Shown here: positions 33,273 through 42,810 of the stretch, in pieces
Position numbering within the stretch: position 1 is the stretch's first letter
Layout of the letters: each line of letters starts with the position of its first letter
NCBI GenBank assembly: GCA_003439945.1
Contig: QVRM01002786.1
Location: forward strand, 1-64,000
Length of the DNA stretch: 64,000 nt
Direction: 5' to 3'
Origin: Dermanyssus gallinae
Taxonomy: Eukaryota; Arthropoda; Arachnida; Mesostigmata; Dermanyssidae
The notes under the pieces: generated by a model
What the model was told of the DNA's origin: nothing
The model's input: only the letters and a program-made list of their open reading frames with translations
The model's database searches: none
Program-made: the position numbers and the translations under genes

Positions 33273-33844
33273 GAAAAATCGTAATTTTTTTTCATTACGA
33301 CCAATCATAGTCTTGGTATATATCTGTCCAAAATACCATTCTCACGCAATAGCAAATTTAATGCCCACCATTTTCGTACCAAAATGGTGGTGCTGCCCCA
33401 CGTAGTTGTCAAGTAACTAGGCTTTGTCGATAGCCATATCAAAAGCATACTTGCATAGGGTGTATGAGAAAGTTAGGTACATATTTTGAGGTTTGGTAGA
33501 ACTCGGCAAGAGAATAATTTTTCCTAGTGAAAGAAGGTTGTGGAAACGTCATGGCAACATTATACGGTTCTGAACGTGAAAACTTGTACGTAAAACATAA
33601 CAACTATGAAAGCTTAGTTACTCGACAACTACGCAACGCAGCACCATCACTTTGGTACGAAAATGGTGGGCATTAAATTTTCTATTGCGTGAGAGTGGTC
33701 TTTTGAGCGTACATTTTTGGTCGTAATGGTAAATGTTTACGATTTTTCATGAAAAAGCGTTAACTTAGCATATCGACTTTTTATGACTTTCCTAAATCTG
33801 ATTATTCGCTCTTTGCTACACAAACCCGTTTCATAAAAAAAAAG

Positions 33845-36110
33845 CTGGCTCTATCTATTAAAAAGGGCGGACGCGGTATGTATTGGCAACATTTGCGGGT
33901 TCTTGATTGCTGCTGCTGCTGCTCGAATTGCTTTTCCCACTCAGCTTTCTACATGGCTTCGGAAACTGCTACCACTCGACGTTATAGTGACTCCCAGATA
34001 AGTAAATTTATTTACAAAATGTACCACATTGCCCCTGGCTCGAAGAACGTCGTCTTTTGCTAATCGACCCCCTCGTCAAAACTTAACTGCTACTGTCTTT
34101 TGCTAGTTTATGCTAAGCCCCATCTCGTCCATATAATTAATTATTCGTTCCAGTCCTTGTTTTACCCTAAATAGACTCCTACCAAATATTGCAATGTCAT
34201 CTGCGTACATTAAAGTACTGTCCCACTCTCGAGTCCACCTCTATCTCACCCGGTTAGGTAGCCCTGCCAATTGTACCGAAAAAAGCAACGGACTAAGTCC
34301 GTCACCTTAAGCTACGCTTGTAGTTTGCTTTACTCTTCCCACAATCCCTATACAGTTGTCTATGCATACTATGCTTTCCCTAAGGATGGCCCCTAAAATT
34401 TTCAACAGCTGGTTCGGAACTCCTTTCAAGGCTAACTTCTTCATACATATGTTTCTCGCCGCTAGGTCAAAGGCGGCCTTAAGATCGATAAATACCGCAT
34501 ATAACAGTCTTCTTGGCTCGGCTAGAGTTGCCCAAATATCTGCTAACAATTGGCGCAGTGCCGTATGGGTCGACTTTGATCTTCTAAACCCATGTTGTTC
34601 TTCTGGTACTGCATTTCTGGCTTCTAGAAAGTACCCAAGTCTATCTGATGTTATCCCCGAGAATATTTTATAGGGGCAACTTTTAAGTGTTATACCCCTC
34701 CAAGCTTCCGGTTCTGTTTCTATGCCCTTCCCTTTAGGTATAACAATAAGGGTATCCTCCTTCCACGCTTTAGACATTTTCCCGGACTTTAGGCATTTCT
34801 CAAATAGAGCTTTGCAGCATGGTGCCAGTGCCAACGTTTGTTTTAAGTGCTCATTTCTTATCATATCGTTCCTGGCCGCTTTGCCTCTAGGCGCCCTTTC
34901 ATTTGCCCTGACAACTTCTTCGATTGTGACCTCGCGAACTACCCATTCCCGCGCAAACTCTGTGTCTTTGTCCCAAGGTCCATTGTAAACTAAAATTTCT
35001 TTTGGAGTGGTGTCGGCTCCCTGTAGCATGCCAGCAAAGTGCTTAATCAGTCTTTCAGTCTCCACTGGGCACTGCTGTTTTCTTTTATGTTTTAGCCACT
35101 TGTGAGGATGTTCCTCTGCCTCTTGTAACAACTGCTACTCCTGGCTTTCTCAGTACTTCTGTTTTTCTTCCTTGTATGTTATTTGCGTCATTTTCTTTAC
35201 CATTATAGCAAACGGCCTCATTACCGGAAAAATCTTTACGTAGTCCCTAGTTAGCCTGTTGGCGCTCGTTGAACCAGGGCCTTTCTTTTCGTTCGTGACG
35301 CGGGACTATTGCACTTTTGATTAGATTTACCAGTTGACGTTCATAGGACTCTATGTGGATTTCCCCTGGTGGACATACCCCCCAACTCCCTTTAAGAAAA
35401 TCCCACTATCCAGTTTTGTTCCGGACCCCAGCCTACGGCTACTCTCCTCTCCACTGCTGCTAACCTTCAATGCCATCCCCATGGGTATGTGTCTTCTGAG
35501 CCCCGCTCCTTCCCGAAATGATGTATTTTCTCCTAAAAATGTTATATCATTCACGTTTCCGTCTGTGGCAAAAACGTCGATGACTGATGCTCCAGTGCTA
35601 CATTCAAATGTGTTTAGGCTTGGCTCGCTGACCAACCAACAACCTATCTCCGTTATAATCTTCAAAAATGCTTCTGTTCGTTCAGAGTTTCCCTTGTCCA
35701 ACCTTGCATTGAAATCCCCCGCTAGAATCATAGGTGCTTTTTTCGGCACAGCTTCGACCCCGAGCATAATACGTTCTGTCACGGTCTCAGTAGACTCTAC
35801 ACCCGCCGGCTTTACGTAAGCTGCCACAATCTCAACCCCCCTTGACGCTATTGCTACTAAATTTTCCGCTATTATTCCTATTTTCATTTCTCTAATTTCT
35901 GCTCTCTTAAACACTGAAAGTCCCCCACTTGGCCTACCCCGTCCCTCGACTTAATGTGCAAGTGCGTGATACTCGTAGAAGCCCCCCAAAGTGAAAGGCT
36001 TTACAGCCCAGGTTTCCGTCAAAATTAGAATATCCACTCCTCGGAGTGCTTCCGCGCCTTATAGTTCTAATACGCTATGCCCTTCGCAGTTCCATAGTAC
36101 TACCTTGATA
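33845..36110 (-). pseudogene. LINE ORF2: endonuclease and reverse transcriptase, disrupted
   Basis: The endonuclease blocks in order are WNCEGH (about 36079-36096), ILTETW (36009-36026) and GDFNAR (35702-35719), followed by a VIDVFAT block. KPWFNER (about 35260-35280) lies in the linker. The RT follows: GKAARNDMIRNEHLK; LIVIPKGKG; AWRGITLKSCPYKIF; motif A YAVFIDLKAAFD (about 34466-34500); GDGLSPLLFSVQLAGLP just after an in-frame TAA; motif C LMYADDIAIFG (about 34180-34210); and the thumb KFTYLGVTI. In-frame stops occur at about 36060, 35952, 34305 and 34240, with frameshifts between 35351 and 35131. The protein would nick the target and reverse-transcribe in place. This copy cannot. Confidence 0.88.
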
Positions 36111-36229
36111 ACTTGCGTAAGCTTTCCATGATTTCTAGATTTTCGTTCGTTTTCTTGCGGAGTCCAAATGTTTGTATTCGGCGCACACATGGAAACGCTT
36201 TGGTCCTTGAGTTGAGTCTTTGCCGAGCG

Positions 36230-37801
36230 TCACTGGGTCTTTGATCCAAGAGCCGTAATTCTGTTGTAATCGCAGTCATCTACATTCACGGGGGGTGTCG
36301 CAGTTTCTTTGGCATTGCTACAGAAAGCTAGCTGGATTGACTCAGCCAGCGAGGTAACGTTCATTATGCTCTTCTCCGGCTGTGGCATTGCCCCGCTTAC
36401 TGCGCGTATGACAACTGGCAGTACGGATTCCAAAACTTTTGAGATAACGTTCGTTATAGTTTCTTGTATGATTGGAGATAGTCTGCGGAGCACTTCTTCT
36501 CCAATACTGTCCGTTGATGGTTGCGTCAATATATCTGGCTGTTGTGACGGAGCTGCCGGCTTTAATGCGACACGATCAGTGTCCTCTATGCGTGTCGTGT
36601 CCGTGGGGATACGACTTCTACCGTCAACTTCTTTTACCCCATTCTTCACATCCGAAGACCAGCTTCGTTTCGCAAAATTGTCGGATGCATGAATGTTAGA
36701 TACTGGTACGCAGATCGGGACTGACGGGGCGTCATGCTGCTTCTGTACCATGCTTCGCGAGGCCCTCTTTAGTTGTTCCATGCGTAGCAATCTTTGCGGA
36801 CATGCTCCCCACGTAGCCTCATGCTCTCCGTTGCATAAACAACAGCTGGCCTGAGCGTTACAATATTTTCTAAGGTGCTGCATAGAACCGCATTTCCGAC
36901 ACCTGGGTTTTGGAGCCTTACAGTTGGCGGCGAAATGGTCCAAGCTATAACACTTGTAGCACTGCGAGGGTTCATGATATAGTATGACTCCACGCCGTTT
37001 AAGCCCCAGACGCATCTCAGCCGGAAAGCTGTTGCCAGAGAATGTCAAGATAACGTGCTCCGTTGCCGACACAGCGTAGGTTCTTGGGTTCTTTGCTTTC
37101 ACCCGAGTCGCTTCTGTGACTCCAGAGGACTGCAATGCCGATAGGATCGCCGATTCCGAAATAGAAGTATGAACCCCGGTGATCTTGCCCTTCACCGTAG
37201 ATCGTGTTCCGCTTATCCTCGAGGAGACTTTAACTTCCGCTAACTCTGTTAGCGACAGTAAGGTCGCTCTGTCGTCTTCCTTCTCTACCACTATGACAGG
37301 TTTACCGTTTTTTGTGAAGCGAGGCTCCTCCATCTTTCCTCCGACGACCTTCGCGATCTCGTCGAAAATCTCGTTGAAGTGCAGCTCAAGAGCGTTGTCA
37401 GCCGCGGAGAAGATTACGGCTTCTTGTCTGTTAAACGTTACTTTTGGCGGCACGATTATCTTTGGAGGACGGGTACGTTTATACCGGGTCACCGTGGTGA
37501 ACTCCAGATCGTTCTGAGGTTCCTCACCGTTACGAGCTTCTTCGGTCGCTTCGGTGGCACCCTCTACGATCGCCAGGTAGGATTCAGCCTGCGATACTCG
37601 CATTTCTTTGCTACGAGTATCTTCCGCGGGGCTTGATGCAATCCGCTTCCCGCCACTTGCTTTTGGACGGCAAGCCGGGCCGCCCTCTCCACTAGCTGCT
37701 CCATTAGTGCATTCATCCTTTGGCGCCGCAGAATCTACGTGCAGCGATGCACGTTGTTCCAGCGGCTTCTCCTCTTGCCGTTTCGTCGGCGTTCGCTGCA
37801 T
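36230..37801 (-). CDS. LINE ORF1 protein (gag-like, three zinc knuckles)
   Basis: A 523-residue open frame from ATG to stop. The N-terminal 100 residues are charged and low-complexity. Residues about 100-275 form the middle region, with FTTVTRYKRTRPPKI at the start. Three knuckles follow: C281-Y-K-C-x4-H-x4-C, C301-R-K-C-x4-H-x4-C, and a third C-x2-C-x3-H-x6-C ending near residue 334. The C-terminal 190 residues are hydrophilic with one IQETITNVISKVLESVLPVV helix-like stretch. Proteins of this type coat LINE RNA in a ribonucleoprotein. It is intact although the adjacent ORF2 is broken, so it could still be translated in principle; I see no evidence that it is. Confidence 0.85.
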   Translation of the reverse strand: MQRTPTKRQEEKPLEQRASLHVDSAAPKDECTNGAASGEGGPACRPKASGGKRIASSPAEDTRSKEMRVSQAESYLAIVEGATEATEEARNGEEPQNDLEFTTVTRYKRTRPPKIIVPPKVTFNRQEAVIFSAADNALELHFNEIFDEIAKVVGGKMEEPRFTKNGKPVIVVEKEDDRATLLSLTELAEVKVSSRISGTRSTVKGKITGVHTSISESAILSALQSSGVTEATRVKAKNPRTYAVSATEHVILTFSGNSFPAEMRLGLKRRGVILYHEPSQCYKCYSLDHFAANCKAPKPRCRKCGSMQHLRKYCNAQASCCLCNGEHEATWGACPQRLLRMEQLKRASRSMVQKQHDAPSVPICVPVSNIHASDNFAKRSWSSDVKNGVKEVDGRSRIPTDTTRIEDTDRVALKPAAPSQQPDILTQPSTDSIGEEVLRRLSPIIQETITNVISKVLESVLPVVIRAVSGAMPQPEKSIMNVTSLAESIQLAFCSNAKETATPPVNVDDCDYNRITALGSKTQ

Positions 37802-37889
37802 GATCAGTAGCTGCGCCGCGTCTGTTTACAAACAGGATATGATTTGTATACAGACGAACACAGGCCGGGTTGTATAATAATAATATTAA

Positions 37890-38340
37890 TGCTGCTGACC
37901 GTAACGGGGGGTGGTGGCATAATGAAGTGAGTGATGGTGTCTGGTGAAAAATGGTGATGATGGCTGTGGTGATGGTGATGACGACTATGAGTGGCAGCTA
38001 ACTGGGACGAATGATGATGACGATAATGATGCATTAATTATGATTGCGCTGAGGGTGGTACATGATGATGAAGTGTAGTACTACTGGGTGTTGATAGTGA
38101 TGATGGTTGTGGTGGTGATAGTGATGACGGCTATGAGTGGTAGCTAACAGGGATGGATGATGGTAATGCACTATTGATGATAACGCGGAAGTAGTACCTG
38201 ATGATGAAGTACAGTAATACTGGATGTTGATAGTGATGATGGCTATGGTGAACTGAAGCGAATGATTATGATGATGATGACCGTGCACTAACGATGATGA
38301 TGAAGCTGTAGGTGGCCGCTGATGAAGAATACACACTGAT
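37890..38340 (-). repeat. About three tandem copies of a GAT-rich 130-150 bp unit upstream of LINE ORF1
   Basis: On the plus strand the units start near 37907, 38056 and 38189. The shared text includes GTGATGATGG, CTATGAGTGG(C/T)AGCTAAC and TACTACTGG(G)TGTTGATAG. They are diverged copies rich in GAT/ATG triplets. The block lies where a LINE 5' UTR would be. Confidence 0.75.
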
Positions 38341-40555
38341 GATGATGATTAAAAGTTCGGCTATGAATATTGGAGCGCAGGTTTCCAGGCAGCAAAAGAT
38401 CTGGATATTCTCCAGACGATCCTTTAACTGCACGCTATCCATCACGGCACAAATTCACCTTAGAAAAAAAAAAATATATATATATATATAACCCTTCCAT
38501 GTACTTTGATTATCAGCACCTCCGAATTAGGTTTTTAAGTAAACTGTTTGTTGGCTTTTTCTTCAAATTTAGAGAAAATATTTTTGTAAGTATTGAAAAT
38601 GTATATATATATATACACCGAAAGGAAGAACGCCCGGCTAACTCCGTCCGGCGAACTATCTTAATGTAACGAGGGGTGAGCGCCGTGGTGATACGCCAAG
38701 AGTCGGCCAAATACTTCAAGGTAATTATTGGTCTGACACCCAATTCTTGACAGCAATCTAAGTAAAGAACAGCAAATCTGAGTAGGTGACATTGCTTAGA
38801 ATCCAGGTGGAGATGGCACCGGTAGGCGAGAACCGTGGCCAATAAAAAACATTCCGAAATCACAAGGACTTAGTAGTCGGGAAACCCAGAGGTGAGGGAA
38901 TTAAAATTGAGAGCGTTTTTTCAATTCATAATTTCACATCTGCAGTAAGGTGGATAAAATATAATCTCGCAGACTTGGCTCATTTCTGATCCGAGTACAA
39001 TACGAAACACTTGCATCATCTTAGAGACAGGGCCACCATCGGAGAGAGTAATATATTTTGCTAGGATGAGCTGATTAGGGAAGTCGAGTGCAAAAAGTAT
39101 TGAGGACATTTATCAATATCGTGATAAGCAAACTGGGAACGAGAGCAAAGACAATCTCACCAGGCTATCAGAGTCAGCTTTTCCGACGCAGGCAATGAGG
39201 ACAAAATAGCGGTAAATGAAGAAGATGTTCCGCTTATAACACTTAAGGAGAACACCCAGAGAACGCCCAAACGGATGATTAAAAAATACAGCCCCAAAAG
39301 TCAGCAGCATACCCCCCGGAGGCGACCATGTTATAAGAATGTCTAGCGACTTTTAAAATCGTTCCAAACGCACGACTAGAGGGGGGATGATTACGAGTAA
39401 CATTGCGGTAGAGTCGATAGACGTCGATAGACTAAATGATATCAGAAAGGGCACGCGTCGATCGCAGATGATCAGCATATGCTCCGCAAAATAAGGTCAA
39501 CACTTCAAGCCATCGGCACGGTGCTTGCTAAAGCCGAGGAGCGGACACAAAGAGCGCATTTAGCAGCGCAGAATGGGAGGTATCCTGAAAGCGGTGGAGT
39601 GGAAGGGGCAGTATCGTACCTCGCCCGGCGCCTATTAGGCGAATAATAGTAGATGCGCACTTAGATAAACAGAGTGTCAATGTCGAGTTTCAATTGTTTT
39701 AACCGTGTTGCGCACCTTCCTGTAGATAAGGTTTTCCGTGTGAAGCCAAATACTCGTATCTCAACAGATATTGCGGCATTTTCTGGCTGTATCCAAAACC
39801 TTACAACTGCTTAGGTTTATTTATTGAAAACTCTAATTACATTGTTTGTTAACAAATGCACTTCTTTATAGGCTTAATAAATCATATAATTATGTACTAG
39901 GCTACAATGAACAACCTAGGTCAAGAGCGTCACAATATGTTCTAAAAGGGTTTGATGAGTTCTGACAATTGTAACAGTAATCATAGTTTACACTGAGCGG
40001 CCACGTATTGTAGAATCAATGTGTGATTTCTCATAAAAAATACAAAATTCTTTATGCATATATCGACATATATATTTACATTTAGCAGCGGCAGCTCAGG
40101 CGGGTACCGCCTGCCGTGGCAATCATGATTAGCAGACAATCGCAATTTAGAGCCATAACTTTCCAGTCGTCATTACTTTGCCGCTACATATCTCTGCTGA
40201 AAAAACCTACATAAACCCAGTATCGACGACTACGCCAGGGGCAACTTAGTCCATTGCGAGCATCTAAAACGTAGTTGTCCGAGCGTTAAAAAGGAAAAGG
40301 ACAAATAATTTCCCTTCCATTCAAGGGTAGACATGGTGATGATTCAAGCTCAAGATTCAAATCTCTATTGTGGAGTCTGAGCGTCAGAGCAAACATTCGA
40401 CAAAGGTTTTTTTTGCAAGTTAGTTATTCGGCACGTGGCTCAACAGGTCCATCATCTGCTAGTCGAACAATTCTAACGCGCATCCGTGCTCTATCCTCTG
40501 GTAATATTCAATTTAAGTAATAGAAAGTTTCCTCGGCGTGGTGTATTGGGGATCA
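38341..40555. other. Unassigned intergenic DNA
   Basis: Only a short A-run with (AT)n (38461-38490) and another short (AT)n (about 38610) stand out. No gene recognised. Confidence 0.45.
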
Positions 40556-40559
40556 AGCA

Positions 40560-41010
40560 AAATGTGGAAACTACTCAAGGGGATTCGCTAAGCTGACCTC
40601 GTTTACGCCTGTACTCGCTGACATTGATGGTTACGTCGACACGAGTACCAGAAAAAACCGTTGTGGTGATGTATGCAGATTAAATCACGCTCGTAGATCG
40701 AGGCCCAGGTGCCGGTAAACGCATTATCATTGCGGTGAGGCGTTCCTCGTTTCGAAATGACTTTAGATATCGTCAAGGAAGGCCAATGCCATTCATTTCA
40801 CGCGTGCAGGTCGACCGACTGCCAGAGACGTTATAAGCTGCCGCGGCCAACCGTTAACTCTTTCCTGTGTCTTGGCCTTTGTGATCATTACATGGAAACG
40901 ACGTTCACAACGCATATAAACGAAGCAGTACACACTTGTCTTTCCTTACGGAAAAATAGACAATGTCCGAAGATCGTTCGTCTTCTCAGCAATGATGCTC
41001 GTCATGCTTA
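40560..41010 (+). pseudogene. LINE reverse transcriptase fragment (YAD box to thumb)
   Basis: VVVMYAD followed by a stop and ITLVDRG (about 40660-40705) is a damaged YADD box. In another frame (40757-41011), TLDIVKEGQCHSF...NSFLCLGLCDHYMETTFTTHINEAV parallels the block after it: a KT-like lysine, then 'L.FLGL.ID..L.FT.HI'. It fits the jockey/R1 broad group. The copy is degenerate, with both ends unclear. Confidence 0.6.
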
Positions 41011-41472
41011 AGGTTGACGTACAATCTTGACAGAGTATGGAAACACCCCACAATGGCGAATTTCAATCAGCTAGATAGGTGTTTGTTTAATATATATGAT
41101 GCGAGTATTTCGTTTGTCGATGCGAAGAAGAAGAAGCCGCTTTGTGTATAAATGGTACAGTATACTCAAGTTGAGTGAAATAAACAGAACTAAATTGAAT
41201 ATTCTGGAGTTTTAAACAAAAACAATGCAAATATGTTTGATAAAGTAAACTTCGAAATCAAGAGAGTTAAGAGCATGTGTGGACTGGTCGCAACTTTAAC
41301 TCAATTAGTGATCAAAGCAATACTGAGGGAGAAGAAAACGTTTCCTTACCGTACTAAAGGTGGATTGAGTTAAAGTTATATGTTATGCAACAATGTTTCA
41401 ACGTCTTCTCGGGACGTGACTTTGTAGAATTATCTTTTGAACTGTCTTAACTGGACCTTCGAATTATCGCAA
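41011..41472. other. Unassigned DNA before mariner copy 2
   Basis: No gene or repeat recognised. A (TA)n tract (41473-41495) leads into the transposon. Confidence 0.45.
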
Positions 41473-41700
41473 GTATATATATATATATATATATACGAGG
41501 TGTGTTCAAAACGTATCGCGACTTTTGAATTTTCGCGGGTTACGTATATTCGAATTTCGATTTCTTGTGGCGTTATGTTGGTACTCATGTCTCTCACTTA
41601 TGCCGACAAGCTCGGCCATTTTGAATGTTCACTTAATTATTGACAGCTGCTTTGCTTGCACGTGCTTTGGATCGTCTTCGATTTTTACCTATTCAAAAAA

Positions 41701-42762
41701 ATGGATCAAAGAACCTGTATCAAATTTTGTGTGAAAAACGAAATTAAGTGCGCGGATGCATTCCGAATGTTGACTGTGGCATACGGAGAAGCTACCTTGG
41801 ACCGAAGCAACGTTTATCGGTGGTACAAAATGTTCTCAGAAGGCCGAGAAGATGTGAACGACGAAGAGCGTGCCGGACGCCCGAGCACTTCAACAACAGA
41901 CGAAAAAATTAATGAAGTGGAGAAAATGGTATTGGCCAATCGTCGAATCACCGTTAGAGAAGTTGCTGAGGACCTAAACATATCGATTGGCTCGTGCCAT
42001 TCGATTTTTATCAATGATTTGGGCATGAGACGGGTCGCCGCGAAATTCGTACCAAAATTGCTCAATTGCGACCAAAAACAGCATCGCATGAACATTGCTA
42101 ATGAGATGTTGGACTCTGTCCGCGACGACCCAAATTTGCTCCAGAGGGTCATAACTGGTGACGAATCGTGGGTTTATGGTTATGACGTGGAAACCAAAGC
42201 TCAATCATCTCAATGGAAGCTGCCGCACGAACCAAGACCGAAAAAAGCGCGCCAAGTTCGGTCGAATGTGAAAGTTTTGCTGACAGTTTTCTTCGATTGC
42301 AGGGGCGTGGTGCATCATGAGTTCTTGCCACAGGGTAGAACGGTCAATAAGGAATATTACCTGCAAGTTATGCGCAATTTGCGCGAAGCAATCCGCCAGA
42401 AACGCCCGGATTTGTGGAAGAACAAAAATTGGCTTTTGCACCACGATAACGCCCCTGCTCACACATCGTTGCTTGTGCGCGAGTTTTTGGCCAAAAACAA
42501 CACACTAATGATGCCGCAGCCACCGTATTCCCCAGATCTGGTCCCCTGTGACTTTTTCTTGTTCCCTAAACTGAAGAGGCCCATGAAAGGACGACGTTAC
42601 GCTACGCTTGACGAGATAAAGACGGCATCGAAGGAGGAGCTGAACAAGATAAAAAAAAATGGTTTTTTGAAGTGCTTCGAAGATTGGAAAAATCGTTGGC
42701 ACAAGTGTATAATATCTCATGGGGATTACTTTGAAGGGGACAAAATAGATATTCATGAATAA
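41701..42762 (+). CDS. mariner transposase, full-length open frame
   Basis: 353 residues from MDQRTCIKFC to GDKIDIHE, the usual mariner length of about 340-355. The N-terminal helix-turn-helix region covers residues about 1-110. The catalytic DD34D triad is D154 (TGDESWVYGY), D249 (HHDNAPAH) and D284 (SPDLVPCDFF). The enzyme would bind the terminal repeats and cut and paste the element into TA sites. No stop or frameshift is visible. Differences from copy 1 include A281V in the SPDLxPCD block, which is variable outside the D, and intact reading through the A-run at about 42650 where copy 1 is shifted. The upstream in-frame methionine at 41656 is unlikely to be the start, because family proteins begin near MDQR. 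Whether the protein is active is unknown. Confidence 0.95.
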   Translation: MDQRTCIKFCVKNEIKCADAFRMLTVAYGEATLDRSNVYRWYKMFSEGREDVNDEERAGRPSTSTTDEKINEVEKMVLANRRITVREVAEDLNISIGSCHSIFINDLGMRRVAAKFVPKLLNCDQKQHRMNIANEMLDSVRDDPNLLQRVITGDESWVYGYDVETKAQSSQWKLPHEPRPKKARQVRSNVKVLLTVFFDCRGVVHHEFLPQGRTVNKEYYLQVMRNLREAIRQKRPDLWKNKNWLLHHDNAPAHTSLLVREFLAKNNTLMMPQPPYSPDLVPCDFFLFPKLKRPMKGRRYATLDEIKTASKEELNKIKKNGFLKCFEDWKNRWHKCIISHGDYFEGDKIDIHE

Positions 42763-42784
42763 ATGAATAATTTTTGAAAAAACA

Positions 42785-42810
42785 CAAAAGTCGCGATACG
42801 TTTTGAACAC
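42785..42810 (+). repeat. mariner copy 2 right terminal repeat, incomplete
   Basis: It matches the left repeat inverted, up to GAACAC, and lacks the last six bases present in copy 1. Confidence 0.85.

Larger units (their letters stand above)
32503..33822. mobile_element. Foldback (long inverted-repeat) element with split left arm
   Basis: The left arm is 32503-32585 plus 33273-33427; the right arm is 33609-33822. The arms are inverted copies. For example, left CAATAGCAAATTTAATGCCC and CACCATTTTCGTACCAAAAT have their complements in 33640-33690, and left GGAAAGTCATAAAAGTCG has its complement at about 33774-33792. The loop (about 180 bp) holds the direct repeat of 32269-32334. Removing 32586-33256 and one copy of the flanking duplication restores a continuous left arm, so the insert came later. 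No coding capacity is seen. The element could be MITE- or foldback-like; I do not see a family signature. Confidence 0.8.
33840..38340 (-). mobile_element. APE-type LINE (5' end kept, 3' end lost)
   Basis: A minus-strand element. From its 5' side it has a GAT-rich tandem block (38340-37890), a short leader (37890-37802), intact ORF1 (37801-36230), and ORF2 with endonuclease and RT readable to about 33845. The RT thumb FTYLGVTITSSG is at about 33975-34010. The C-terminal region and 3' UTR are missing, and the foldback element begins where the LINE stops. Loss of the 3' rather than the 5' end is the reverse of usual LINE truncation. Two ORFs, zinc knuckles and an AP-type endonuclease place it in the jockey/I-like broad group. 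Confidence 0.85.
41496..42810 (+). mobile_element. mariner DNA transposon, copy 2 (intact gene, eroded right end)
   Basis: The left terminal repeat is 41496-41527 (CGAGGTGTGTTCAAAACG...GCGACTTTTG). The right repeat starts at 42785 but stops at GAACAC (42810), where copy 1 continues ACCTCG; CATATG follows instead. About a dozen differences from copy 1 are visible by eye over 1.3 kb. The left flank is TA microsatellite. With one defective end it may be unable to move itself, but it can encode a full transposase. Confidence 0.93.
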
